Shown here: positions 1 through 8,698 of the stretch, piece by piece
How the letters are laid out: each line of letters opens with the position of its first letter
Position numbering within the stretch: the first letter of the stretch is position 1
Assembly (NCBI GenBank): GCA_946699565.1
Contig: CAMPDW010000010.1
Coordinates: forward strand, 1 to 64,000
Reading direction: 5' to 3'
Length of the DNA: 64,000 nucleotides
Origin: an uncultured Commensalibacter sp.
GTDB lineage: Bacteria > Pseudomonadota > Alphaproteobacteria > Acetobacterales > Acetobacteraceae
Made by a program: the position numbers and the translations under genes
The notes under the pieces: generated by a model
What the model was told of the DNA's origin: nothing
The model's database searches: none
What the model saw: the letters and a program-made list of their open reading frames with translations, nothing else

Positions 1-270
1 AAGACAGATAAATGAGATCGCATGAGCTTGCAATACTGCATTAATTTGACGTTCATGAGCTTGTCGATTATCACCAAAATCATAATCATCAATAACCAAT
101 GTTGTAATACCTGATTTTCTAGCAATTTCTAGCCCACTAGCATCTGGATTATTGCTGATAATTAATTTAATAGATGCTGGATAAGAAGGTTTTGCGCAAG
201 CATCAATAAGGGAGCGCATATTACTTCCACGCCCACTTATAAAAATAGCGATACGTTTTTTTATCGACAT
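1..270 (-). CDS. purN: Phosphoribosylglycinamide formyltransferase, N-terminal part (cut by window edge)
   Basis: The minus strand reads from an ATG at 270 through 90 codons and leaves the window. The protein starts MSIKKRIAIFISGRGSNMRS, the glycine-rich phosphate-binding start typical of PurN (GAR transformylase), which moves a formyl group from 10-formyl-THF to GAR in purine synthesis. The segment around IISNNPDASGLEIARKSG matches the second strand-helix unit of the family. The start lies 15 bases after the stop of purM, so purM-purN form one transcription unit, as in most bacteria. The catalytic His/Asp residues lie outside the window and cannot be checked. Confidence 0.9.
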   Translation of the reverse strand, partial: MSIKKRIAIFISGRGSNMRSLIDACAKPSYPASIKLIISNNPDASGLEIARKSGITTLVIDDYDFGDNRQAHERQINAVLQAHAISFICL

Positions 271-285
271 TGGCGGATTCTCAAT

Positions 286-1404
286 TTACTCATCGATTTT
301 AGGAAAAAAGGTAAAATCGGGAAGATCGCTAAAAAAAACCTGTTGATCGTTTTCAAATTCAGTTTTATTTTCAATTTGACCAATAATATAAGCCTGGACA
401 TCGGTTTTTTCCAAGATTTTATTAACTGCTTCAAAATTAGGAGTAATAAGGATCATTCCTACACCACAGTTAAAGACTTTTAACATTTCTTCAGGTTGAA
501 TATTACCTGCATGAGCCAACCATGAAAATACTGGAGGCATTGGCCAGCTTTCACCATCAATAACAGCGATGAGGTTATTAGGTAAAATACGTGGAAGGTT
601 ACCTATGATACCACCTCCTGTAATATGGGCAAGACCATGAAGTAAATTTGCCTCATGAAGTTGTAAAACAGGTTTAACATAAAGTTTTGTTGGGGTTAAA
701 AGAGCTTCACCTAAAAATTGATTAGGATCAAAGGGGGCAATATCATCCCATGACAAATTTTGGGATTTAATAACGGATCTTACCAACGAAAAACCATTAG
801 AATGAATACCGTTGGAAGTGAGTGCAATGATTTTGTCACCAGCACTAATATTTTTGGGTAATATTTGATTTCTTTCCACCGCGCCAACAACGAATCCAGC
901 TAGATCATAATGTTTATCTTGATACATGCCTGGCATTTCAGCAGTTTCCCCACCGATAAGGGCGCAACCACTTTCTTGGCAGGCTTTACTTATACTTGTA
1001 ATAATACGTTTTGCTTGATCAATTTCTAATTTTCCCGTAGCAAAATAATCAAGAAAAAATAAGGGTTTTGCCCCTTGAACAATAATATCATTGACACACA
1101 TACCAACGAGATCATAACCAATGGAATCACATAATTCCGTTTCGATAGCTATTAAAAGTTTTGTTCCAACACCATCGGTACTAGAAACAAGAATTGGATC
1201 TTGAAAACCAATTGCTTTTAAATCAAATAATGCCCCAAATCCACCCAGATTTCCCATTACACCATTATTATGAGTCTGGGATACGACTAATTTTATTGAT
1301 TCGATTAAAGCGTTCCCTGCAGCGATATTTACGCCAGCATTTTCATAAGTAATTTCGTTTCGTTGCTCATTAGTTTGTATATTCTCAGAAAAATCTGATT
1401 TCAT
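286..1404 (-). CDS. purM: Phosphoribosylformylglycinamidine cyclo-ligase (AIR synthetase)
   Basis: PurM closes the imidazole ring of FGAM to give AIR, using ATP, in cytoplasmic purine synthesis. Seen: YENAGVNIAAGNALI near residue 20 (the usual family start), DGVGTK at 77-82 and GGETAEMPG at 151-159, both ATP/substrate-binding signatures. The length of 372 residues is slightly longer than the usual ~350 because of a polar N-terminal extension of about 18 residues. It is followed at 15 bases by purN. The next gene upstream, hdaA, is divergent. The AIR it makes is the substrate of PurK/PurE, whose genes lie at 56-57.6 kb and whose purK is interrupted. Confidence 0.97.
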   Translation of the reverse strand: MKSDFSENIQTNEQRNEITYENAGVNIAAGNALIESIKLVVSQTHNNGVMGNLGGFGALFDLKAIGFQDPILVSSTDGVGTKLLIAIETELCDSIGYDLVGMCVNDIIVQGAKPLFFLDYFATGKLEIDQAKRIITSISKACQESGCALIGGETAEMPGMYQDKHYDLAGFVVGAVERNQILPKNISAGDKIIALTSNGIHSNGFSLVRSVIKSQNLSWDDIAPFDPNQFLGEALLTPTKLYVKPVLQLHEANLLHGLAHITGGGIIGNLPRILPNNLIAVIDGESWPMPPVFSWLAHAGNIQPEEMLKVFNCGVGMILITPNFEAVNKILEKTDVQAYIIGQIENKTEFENDQQVFFSDLPDFTFFPKIDE

Positions 1405-1492
1405 TATTAAGCAGCCTTTATTCTTGCTTGATATGTTTATTTTAAAGTTGTTATAGAATAGTTTTACACTATAAAAGGGTTTATAGGATAGA

Positions 1493-2248
1493 TTGAATTT
1501 TGGTAAAGTTGTAATGCAAGAAAAAAATCTAAAAAATTGTTTTTTTAATCTATCAAGACAGCTCGTTTTGCCTTTTACATATCATCCACGTTTTATTTCA
1601 AAGGATTTTATTAATGCAAAATCAAATCTTGCTGCACGTACTTGGTTGGGAATATATCAATCCCCTTATAAAAAACCTGATTGGCCTGATAAACGTTTAT
1701 TTATTTGGGGTGATGCCGGAACAGGAAAAACACATTTATTACAAATTTGGGCCGAGAAAGAAGATGCATTATATATACCAGCCTCTGTATTGAGACAGAC
1801 TTCTTCACTTTATTGGATCGAAACATTTCAAAATCAAAAAGTAAAAGCTATTGTGATTGATGATGCTGATTTAGTTACAAATTATTTAACATTATTTCAT
1901 TTGTTGAATATAACAAAAGAACAAATGATTTTAACTGTGTTAAGTGGACGTTCTCCACCCACACGATGGGAATTAAATTTACCTGATTTATCCAGTCGCC
2001 TGCGTTCAATAACAGCAATAAAAATTCAACAACCAGAAGAAGAATTGTTGAAAATTTTATTTTTAAGATTGTTAGCGGATCGCCAGTTAATTATTCCCAC
2101 TTTTATTATTGATTTAGTTCTTATGAAAATACCACGAACAGCCTTTGCCGTGCGTCAAATTGTAGAATGTTTGGATAAAATTACCTTGGTTGAAAAAGGG
2201 AACATAACAAAAAATCTTATAATGAAAATTTTAGACGAAGTTTTTTGA
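1493..2248 (+). CDS. hdaA: DnaA-related regulator of replication initiation, HdaA/Hda family
   Basis: An AAA+ protein of 251 residues related to domain III of DnaA. Walker A GDAGTGKT lies at 73-80, Walker B VIDDAD at 121-126, and an arginine-rich sensor/lid region follows (LPDLSSRLRS). The N terminus has RQLVLPF, resembling the QLVLPF-type clamp-binding peptide with which Hda-family proteins bind DnaN. There is no DnaA-type C-terminal DNA-binding domain. By family knowledge it promotes hydrolysis of DnaA-ATP after replication starts. The start is ambiguous: a TTG at 1493 has AGGATAGA just upstream, while the in-frame ATG at 1514 has weak spacing. The order purM/hdaA/ppk is common in this family. 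Confidence 0.88.
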   Translation: MNFGKVVMQEKNLKNCFFNLSRQLVLPFTYHPRFISKDFINAKSNLAARTWLGIYQSPYKKPDWPDKRLFIWGDAGTGKTHLLQIWAEKEDALYIPASVLRQTSSLYWIETFQNQKVKAIVIDDADLVTNYLTLFHLLNITKEQMILTVLSGRSPPTRWELNLPDLSSRLRSITAIKIQQPEEELLKILFLRLLADRQLIIPTFIIDLVLMKIPRTAFAVRQIVECLDKITLVEKGNITKNLIMKILDEVF

Positions 2249-2374
2249 ACGTAATCTTGAATGTTTGTTTTTATTAAAGAATAGAAAGTAAAATTAAAAT
2301 TGATTATGATTTATTTTATAATGTCTAATAGAATAAGGATAAATTAAAATAATAGTTAAATAAAGTATTTATGC

Positions 2375-4579
2375 ATGATCCAAAATAATAGAAAAAATAT
2401 AGCAACGACTTTTTCTTCAATGAGCTTAAGGACTATTGCTACAACGTCTAAACAATCTAGTCGTAAGAGTCAGAAGAATAATGATATAATCACTGTCAAA
2501 AATATTAAAGAGGATTGTGAACGTTTTATAAATAGAGAATTATCCTGGCTTGATTTTAACCAAAGGGTTGTTGAAGAAGCCGAGAATAAACATAATCCCC
2601 TTTTAGAACGTGTTCGTTTTTTATCAATAAGTGCTAGTAATTTGGACGAATTCTACTCTGTTCGTGTTGCAGGTTTGGCTGGACAAGTGAGGGAGGGGTT
2701 AATTGCACTTTCCCCTGATGGGTTAACGCCGAGTGAACAATTAATCGCTATACAGGAACGTATTAAGGGATTATTTGCGGATCAGCAACGTGTATATCAT
2801 GAGTTAACAAAACTTTTAAGTCAGGCAGGAATAGTTGTTTGTGAACCTGAAGAATTAAAAGATGAGGATATTAAATGGTTGCATCAATTTTTCATGGAAC
2901 GTATTTTTCCAATTTTAACTCCAATTGCCTTGGATCCTGCTCATCCCATTCCTTTTATTCCTAATTTAAATCTAGCTATTGCTTTAAGATTAATTAGTCA
3001 ACATAGTAGCCGTAAATATGTGATGATTTTATTACCGTCCCAATTATTACGGTTTATTCCTTTACCTATTTCTCTATGTCCTAATAAAATTCAGCGTTTT
3101 GTATTATTGGAGGATTTAGTTAGACTTTTTATCTCTACTATTTTTCCGGGTTATAAAATTGGCAATTATGGACTTTTACGCGTTATTCGCGATACCGACG
3201 TTGAATTTGAAGAAGAGGCAGAGGATTTAGTAAGGGCATATGAAACAGCTTTAAAACGTCGAAGAAGAGGTGTTGTTATTCATTTGGATATTGATGAACA
3301 TTTTCCACCTAAACTATCTGAAATTGTTGCACATTCACTTGAAGTTGTTCCAGAGGAAGTAACAGTTCATAAAGGTATATTGGGGTTGGTTGATGTTAAA
3401 CAACTGATTGTTGATAATCGACCTGATTTACTATTCTCATATTATACGCCTCATTTTCCTGCCCGTATTCGTGATAGTAGTGGGGATTGTTTTGCCTTAT
3501 TACGTTCAAAGGATTTGCTTGCTTATCATCCTTTCGAAAGTTTCGATGTTGTTATTCAATTTTTACGCCAAGCAGCCCAAGATCCACAAGTTTTAGCTAT
3601 TAAACAGACTTTATATAGAACATCTCGAGATAGTCCTATTGTTAAAGCTCTTATTGAAGCAGCAGAAAATGGAATTTCAGTTACTGCAATTGTTGAATTA
3701 AGAGCACGTTTTGATGAGGAAGCCAATATTCGCCTGTCACGGGATTTAGAAGCGGCCGGCGTGCAGGTTGTGTTTGGCTTTGCGGATTGGAAGACTCATG
3801 CAAAATTGAGTTTGGTTGTGCGTAGAGAGGGTGGAATAGTCCGTTCATATGCCCATTTTGGAACAGGGAATTATCATCCTATAACTGCAAAAATTTATAC
3901 TGATTTATCTTATTTTACATGCAATGCTGAACTTACAAGGGATGCTGCAAAATTATTTAACTATGTTACGGGTTATGCTCGCCCCGATAGAATGGAGAAA
4001 ATAACTTTCTCACCCTTGACCATTCGTAAAACTTTGAACGAATTAATTGATGAGGAAATTGCGTTTGTAAAGGATGGAAAACCCGGAACCATTTGGTTAA
4101 AGATGAATTCGATTGTTGATCCACAATTAATTGATAAACTATATGAAGCCTCGAGTGCTAATGTTAAAATTAAAATCATTGTTCGTGGTATATGCTGTTT
4201 GCGTCCAGGAATAAAAAATTTTTCTGAAAATATCGTCGTTAAATCAATTGTTGGACGTTTTCTTGAACATGCCCGTGTTTTTGTTTTTGGTAATGGGCAT
4301 GAATTACCTTCAAAACATGCCAAGGTTTATATGTCTTCTGCAGATTGGATGGAACGTAATATGGATCGAAGGATTGAGGAAATGATTCCAATTCTTCCAG
4401 AAGAAATTCATTATAAAATTCTAAATCAGTTAATGATGGCTAATTTGAAAGATAATACGCAGTCATGGCAATTGGGAAGTGATAAAAAATGGAAACGTAT
4501 TGTTAATTCTGCTTCATCTTTTTCAGCCCATAATTATTTTATGGAAAATCCTTCGCTTGATGCTAGACCATTAGACTAA
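2375..4579 (+). CDS. ppk1: Polyphosphate kinase 1
   Basis: PPK1 reversibly polymerises the gamma-phosphate of ATP into polyphosphate through a phosphohistidine. Seen: NRELSWLDFN at residue 53 (start of the N domain), KTHAKLSL (contains the autophosphorylated His by comparison with E. coli PPK), YAHFGTGNYHP, and later LEHARVFVFG and KHAKVYMSSADWMERNMDRR (the second conserved His and the C-terminal phospholipase-D-like domain). The length of 734 residues is normal for the family, with a low-complexity Ser/Thr/Lys-rich N-terminal tail of about 45 residues. ppx follows after 45 bases, so synthesis and breakdown of polyphosphate are encoded together. Confidence 0.97.
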   Translation: MIQNNRKNIATTFSSMSLRTIATTSKQSSRKSQKNNDIITVKNIKEDCERFINRELSWLDFNQRVVEEAENKHNPLLERVRFLSISASNLDEFYSVRVAGLAGQVREGLIALSPDGLTPSEQLIAIQERIKGLFADQQRVYHELTKLLSQAGIVVCEPEELKDEDIKWLHQFFMERIFPILTPIALDPAHPIPFIPNLNLAIALRLISQHSSRKYVMILLPSQLLRFIPLPISLCPNKIQRFVLLEDLVRLFISTIFPGYKIGNYGLLRVIRDTDVEFEEEAEDLVRAYETALKRRRRGVVIHLDIDEHFPPKLSEIVAHSLEVVPEEVTVHKGILGLVDVKQLIVDNRPDLLFSYYTPHFPARIRDSSGDCFALLRSKDLLAYHPFESFDVVIQFLRQAAQDPQVLAIKQTLYRTSRDSPIVKALIEAAENGISVTAIVELRARFDEEANIRLSRDLEAAGVQVVFGFADWKTHAKLSLVVRREGGIVRSYAHFGTGNYHPITAKIYTDLSYFTCNAELTRDAAKLFNYVTGYARPDRMEKITFSPLTIRKTLNELIDEEIAFVKDGKPGTIWLKMNSIVDPQLIDKLYEASSANVKIKIIVRGICCLRPGIKNFSENIVVKSIVGRFLEHARVFVFGNGHELPSKHAKVYMSSADWMERNMDRRIEEMIPILPEEIHYKILNQLMMANLKDNTQSWQLGSDKKWKRIVNSASSFSAHNYFMENPSLDARPLD

Positions 4580-4624
4580 AACAATTTATTATTTAAGTTA
4601 TTTGGTTTGTAGGAAATAAAAAAG

Positions 4625-6118
4625 ATGTCCTTATCTTCATTATCCATACGTTCAGCGATTGTGGACCTTGGCTCTAATTCAGTTCGTTTAGTGGTTTTTG
4701 AGGGAAAGGGGCGTAATCCTGTCATTATATTTAATGAAAAAGCTACGTTGCGATTGGGAAGTGGTTTAGAGACAACTAAAAGATTAAATCCGCAAGGTGT
4801 TTTTCTTGCCGAGGACGTGTTTAAGCGTTTTTATGCCATTGCAACAAAAATGAAAGCTGATCCTTTTGTTGTTGTAGCCACAGCAGCAGTAAGAGATGCA
4901 GAGGATGGTCAGAAATTTTTGCAAAAAATTCATGAATGGATGCCAAATGTAACTGTTCAAATTCTTTCCGGAGAACAAGAGGCTGAATATGCGGCTGCAG
5001 GTGTTTTGTGTAGTATTCCAAATGCTGATGGCATAGTTGCTGATATTGGAGGAGGCTCCATGGAATTGGTTCAAATATTTCAAAAGAAGAGATATAATGC
5101 ACAAACTTTGCCTTTGGGTGTCATTCGATTGATGGATCGGGCAAATAAAAAAATTGCTAAAGCAAATATGATTGCCAGTAAGGATTTGAAAGCAGTTGAA
5201 TGGTTGAATGAGGCAAAAAAGAAAAGGTTATATCTAGTGGGTGGTGCTTTTCGGGCAATGGCTCGATTATATATGGAATATACTTCCTATCCAATATTTA
5301 TCGTCCATTATTATACGTTGTCTTATAGTAAAGCTAAGGAAATGGTCGACTGGATTTTACTTAAATTGAAAGATGGCAATTTAAATACTCTTGCATCAAT
5401 CCACAAAAGGTTAAGTGATCTTCCCTATGCGGCTACCGTTTTAAAACAATTATTATTGATACAAAAACCGGTGGAAATTGTTTTTTGTGCTGAAGGGGTA
5501 AGAGAAGGATGGTACATGCGTAATGTCATCGCTGAAACTTATCGAAATCAAAATCCTCAAGAAGCTGCAGCCTTAGATATTTGTAAACGTTTAGGACGTG
5601 TTCAGGATTTTCCTGCTGCTCTGATCAAATGGACTGACTCTTTATTTAATCAGGAAGAGCAAGTGATGAAAGAAAAACGATGGGTTGCATGTTTGATTTC
5701 TGACAGCGGCTGTCTTGATCATCCTGAATATCGTAAAGAACAGGCCTATTATCGGATATTAAGAATGGCCGTAATGGCTTTTGATCATCAGATGCGTGCA
5801 TTTTTGGCATTGACCATTGCAATAAGATATGATGCAACAATGAATGAAAAATTTTTGTTTGCTTCTAAAAAAATTCTTACTCCAAAACAATATGAACAGG
5901 CTGTTATTCTCGGTCTTGCCTTTCGTTTAGCTTACACTTTATCAGGAAATATTCCTGATTTATTATTAAGAACACGGCTAAAAGTTGGTAAAAAAAAACT
6001 AACATTATATTATTTTCATCATTTAGATGCCGTAATTAGTGAAGCGGTATCTCGTCGATTAACGCGTTTGGGACAATTGATGGGATTAGAAACAAAACTA
6101 ATGCCAGACCATAAATAA
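4625..6118 (+). CDS. ppx: Exopolyphosphatase / guanosine pentaphosphatase (Ppx/GppA)
   Basis: An actin-fold phosphatase of 497 residues. IVDLGSNSVRLVVFEG near residue 12 is the first phosphate-binding loop; VADIGGGSMELVQI is the second. The C-terminal half (from about residue 310) contains an HD-like helical domain as in long Ppx proteins. By family knowledge it releases terminal phosphates from polyphosphate and may act on pppGpp. It directly follows ppk1 on the same strand, which supports a Ppx role. It converges with the DUF3325 gene, with only six bases between the two stop codons. Confidence 0.93.
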   Translation: MSLSSLSIRSAIVDLGSNSVRLVVFEGKGRNPVIIFNEKATLRLGSGLETTKRLNPQGVFLAEDVFKRFYAIATKMKADPFVVVATAAVRDAEDGQKFLQKIHEWMPNVTVQILSGEQEAEYAAAGVLCSIPNADGIVADIGGGSMELVQIFQKKRYNAQTLPLGVIRLMDRANKKIAKANMIASKDLKAVEWLNEAKKKRLYLVGGAFRAMARLYMEYTSYPIFIVHYYTLSYSKAKEMVDWILLKLKDGNLNTLASIHKRLSDLPYAATVLKQLLLIQKPVEIVFCAEGVREGWYMRNVIAETYRNQNPQEAAALDICKRLGRVQDFPAALIKWTDSLFNQEEQVMKEKRWVACLISDSGCLDHPEYRKEQAYYRILRMAVMAFDHQMRAFLALTIAIRYDATMNEKFLFASKKILTPKQYEQAVILGLAFRLAYTLSGNIPDLLLRTRLKVGKKKLTLYYFHHLDAVISEAVSRRLTRLGQLMGLETKLMPDHK

Positions 6119-6124
6119 TTAAGG

Positions 6125-6442
6125 TTAGCTTAATTTATTAAAAAGCGAATAAATTTTTTTATTCCATTTTTTATAAAGCTGGGGGTTGTAATTAATAATT
6201 ATTGTTGCGATAAATATATTTATCGATATTAGATTAATATTTATAATAATGCCTATTTTATGCCAGTGGGTATAACTTAATAAAAAGCATGTGAGTATTA
6301 AGACGATACTGATGAGTTGGTAATATTTACGTTCTTTATAAATAGAAAAATGATTACCAAAAAGTTTATTCTGAAGTTTTGTTAAACTACTTGCAAAAAA
6401 GAATATGCTTAAGAGATTGAGTATTGTTATGATGATAATCAT
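6125..6442 (-). CDS. Small membrane protein, DUF3325-like, partner of PepSY protein
   Basis: About 105 residues with three predicted membrane helices and a basic C terminus (YKKWNKKIYSLF). I chose the ATG at 6442 because it overlaps the stop of the upstream PepSY gene as ATGA, which indicates translational coupling; an upstream in-frame start at 6490 would lie far inside the PepSY gene. DUF3325 proteins are often found directly after PepSY transmembrane proteins in iron-siderophore operons of proteobacteria. The assignment rests on that context plus size and topology, not on a diagnostic motif. Function is unknown; it probably works with the PepSY protein in the inner membrane. Confidence 0.6.
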   Translation of the reverse strand: MIIIITILNLLSIFFFASSLTKLQNKLFGNHFSIYKERKYYQLISIVLILTCFLLSYTHWHKIGIIININLISINIFIATIIINYNPQLYKKWNKKIYSLFNKLS

Positions 6443-7911
6443 ATGAGTAATCTTTTCCTTTTTAAGTAGGAACAAAATAGCAGTGAACACACACCAAATA
6501 GAAAAATGATACTATCTATTTTTATATAGAGATAATTTTGATGTGTTAAGGCTATTTTAAATAAAGAAAAGTTGGTTATTAAATCTAAAACTGGAAGTAA
6601 TAAGCAAAGATAACTCAATATAAATAATAATTTTTTAAAAGCTTTATATGTTTTATTAAGATAGGCTGAAAGGCAACTATAGATAAAAACAGATAGGACA
6701 ATAGAGAAAAAAATCCATATTTCACATGATATTCTATTTGGATAATCAATGGGAATAAGGCGATTAATCCAAAATAAAGATATAAACCCAATTAAGCTTC
6801 CCATAATTACTCCCGTATTTATTCCTTCAATCGTTTTATGGAATAAGTAGCATGTTCGATGTTCGAAGGTTTTTTCTTGATACCGATTGGAATAATATAA
6901 TAAACCAAATGCAATTAAAATAATACTGCCAAAGCCCATAATGAAGTTAAGGGTTCTAAAAATCAAACCACCAGCTCGGCCTTTATGGATGCCGAAGATG
7001 ACTTTTTGAGGATAACCAAAAATAGGTGATAAAGAAGTATAAGATAAAAATTGACCGGTATTTTTATCGTAACTTATAATATTTTTGAAATTTGATAAAT
7101 GGCTATTTTCAGCTTCACTTATTTTAATTTCTTTAGGTGAAAAGAAGATAAAACCCGCTTTATTCTTGAAATATTGTTCAGATTTTTGAACTAATTCAAA
7201 TAAATTTTGATGTGAAAGTGCAACTAAATTTTCTTTATGGCTATGAAGATTAGGTTTTGTTGGTATTAATTGAGGTGAAAAATAATGCGGTGCAACAAAT
7301 AAAAATCCACTCAAGGCAATAATAAAAAGAAAAGGAAAAAAAATGATACCAATTGTCGTATGATAATTAAGTTGAACTCTTAGAGGATTAGTTTTGAGTT
7401 GCAGATTGAATAATGTTTTAAGAAAAGGCTTAAAATGCAGCACTATTCCTGTGATAAGGGTTATAATAAAAAGAGAGGAAACCAAGAGTAGAATAAATTG
7501 ACCTATGGATCGGCTCATATAAAGCGTTTTATGGATAGCAGTTATTAAAGTACTGCCCGCAGTATTTCTTACAGGTATAATCGACCCTTCATGAGGATCT
7601 AAAATAATTGTTTTCCTCAATTTATTATCGATATAGCTTACATATAAAAACGGATCACGTTTTGTTGGTAAGATGATCATATTTTTGGGTTTATTCTGAT
7701 TATATGTCCATATTTTGTAAGCTTGGTCGAGGGCTTTTGCTGAAAGGTCTTTGGATTGAATTTGGGAAAGTTCAGGTTGCATCCATTGTGCTATTTCATT
7801 ACTGAATAATGTCAAGCAACCTGAAGTAACGATAATAAAAAGAAACCATCCACCGATAAGTCCTAGCCAACGATGAATGAATTTCATCAGGAATATTGTT
7901 TTTTGAGACAT
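6439..7911 (-). CDS. PepSY-associated transmembrane protein (putative iron-siderophore reductase type)
   Basis: 490 residues. The N terminus MKFIHRWLGLIGGWFLFIIVTSG is typical of the PepSY_TM family (His-Arg-Trp-Leu-Gly before the first helix). At least four further hydrophobic helices follow, with a large extracytoplasmic part between helices. A second part, GKAGGLIFRTLNFIMGFGSI-like in layout (FGIHKGRAGGLIFRTLNFIMG), is the paired-helix motif with conserved His and Gly. Such proteins usually sit beside TonB-dependent siderophore receptors and are thought to reduce or release iron from siderophores at the inner membrane. A Fur-type palindrome lies 20 bases upstream of its start (7931-7955), so iron repression is very likely. 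Confidence 0.85.
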   Translation of the reverse strand: MSQKTIFLMKFIHRWLGLIGGWFLFIIVTSGCLTLFSNEIAQWMQPELSQIQSKDLSAKALDQAYKIWTYNQNKPKNMIILPTKRDPFLYVSYIDNKLRKTIILDPHEGSIIPVRNTAGSTLITAIHKTLYMSRSIGQFILLLVSSLFIITLITGIVLHFKPFLKTLFNLQLKTNPLRVQLNYHTTIGIIFFPFLFIIALSGFLFVAPHYFSPQLIPTKPNLHSHKENLVALSHQNLFELVQKSEQYFKNKAGFIFFSPKEIKISEAENSHLSNFKNIISYDKNTGQFLSYTSLSPIFGYPQKVIFGIHKGRAGGLIFRTLNFIMGFGSIILIAFGLLYYSNRYQEKTFEHRTCYLFHKTIEGINTGVIMGSLIGFISLFWINRLIPIDYPNRISCEIWIFFSIVLSVFIYSCLSAYLNKTYKAFKKLLFILSYLCLLLPVLDLITNFSLFKIALTHQNYLYIKIDSIIFLFGVCSLLFCSYLKRKRLLI

Positions 7912-7930
7912 AGTATTATTTAAGAATTAA

Positions 7931-7955
7931 TTTGATAATAATAATTATTATCAAA
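7931..7955. promoter_or_regulatory. Fur box (25-base palindrome) upstream of the PepSY gene
   Basis: Seen: an odd-length perfect inverted repeat centred at 7943. Its inner 19 bases, GATAATAATAATTATTATC, differ from the classical Fur consensus at only two positions. On the minus strand it overlaps the likely -10 region of the PepSY promoter (a TTGTTT -35 followed after 17 bases by TATTAT). This arrangement predicts repression by an iron-loaded Fur-type regulator. Confidence 0.75.
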
Positions 7956-8085
7956 AAAGAAAACAAATGATAAGCTTAATTTAATACTATAGAGATTTTT
8001 TTATTTGTATAAGAGTTTAACAAATGTTTTAAAGAAGAATAAGTATAAAGAGAATAAAGTAAGTAATTTTAGTTAAGATAAAGAA

Positions 8086-8328
8086 TTATTCAACAACACT
8101 AACAGTTGTTTCCAAGACTCTTTGAAATTGAAGTATATCTTTGTTTAAATTTTTAATTGTAGATGAGTTGCTTTCATTCAATTGTCTTTCGGCATGAAAT
8201 TTAATGTAAAGTTGGTTATGTGAATATTTTATTTTAATAACTTTCCAAAGTTGATCAAGATATAAAATAATATTTCCACAATGAATGTTTTGTACAGGTA
8301 TATCTCTTACATTTATTTTAGAATGCAT
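8086..8328 (-). CDS. Small protein of unknown function, weakly EF-P/KOW-like
   Basis: About 80 residues. I chose the ATG at 8328 because AGGAAA lies at correct spacing before it; an in-frame ATG at 8343 lacks such a site. The first half (NVRDIPVQNIHCGNIILYLD then QLWKVIKIKY) resembles the N-terminal KOW-like barrel of elongation factor P (IxxGNVI...LWxVVK), but the protein is far too short for EF-P and lacks the modified-lysine loop. I do not recognise the family. It precedes the Fur-controlled PepSY gene on the same strand with a 174-base gap, so it is probably transcribed separately. Confidence 0.5.
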   Translation of the reverse strand: MHSKINVRDIPVQNIHCGNIILYLDQLWKVIKIKYSHNQLYIKFHAERQLNESNSSTIKNLNKDILQFQRVLETTVSVVE

Positions 8329-8343
8329 AATATTTCCTATCAT

Positions 8344-8698
8344 AGTGTAAGTATAGTATAAGTGTTTTGTTTATATTTATAGATTATTATTTTTTATTTA
8401 TTATATTGGTTTTCTCTTAATAAAGGAATTAAAGCTATGAAATTAAAGAGTTTATAGAAAATTTTATAGGGAAATAATGATAAAAAATATTTAAATATTT
8501 ATTTTTAATAATTGAAGAAACAAAATTTGTATTAAACTTTAATTAAAGTTATATTTTTAATTATGTTTTTTATAGAATTAAAAAAAATGACAGTAGAGTT
8601 ACTTTTAGCCTTATTTCCTTTAATTTCTTATGGGTTGTTTATTATAGCGTTAGGTATTTTAATACTTATAAATATTTTTTTTAAAAAAAAATAGGAAT
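8344..8698. other. AT-rich intergenic region with one possible mini-ORF
   Basis: About 355 bases with no recognised gene. It consists mostly of A/T runs. The only coding candidate is the 43-codon ORF at 8563-8694 listed separately. No tRNA, clear terminator or operator was seen. Confidence 0.5.
8563..8694 (+). CDS. Candidate one-helix small membrane protein
   Basis: A 43-residue ORF starting at ATG 8563, with an in-frame ATG at 8587. It translates to a single long hydrophobic helix (ELLLALFPLISYGLFIIALG and on) ending in three lysines, the layout of small membrane peptides with the positive end inside. No convincing ribosome-binding site precedes either ATG, and A/T-rich DNA readily gives such ORFs by chance. 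It would converge with the uracil-DNA glycosylase gene. Confidence 0.25.
   Translation: MFFIELKKMTVELLLALFPLISYGLFIIALGILILINIFFKKK

Noticed and set aside
3973-4323. 116-codon minus-strand ORF opposite ppk1
   Set aside because: Fully inside the conserved C-terminal domain of polyphosphate kinase; no motif of its own.
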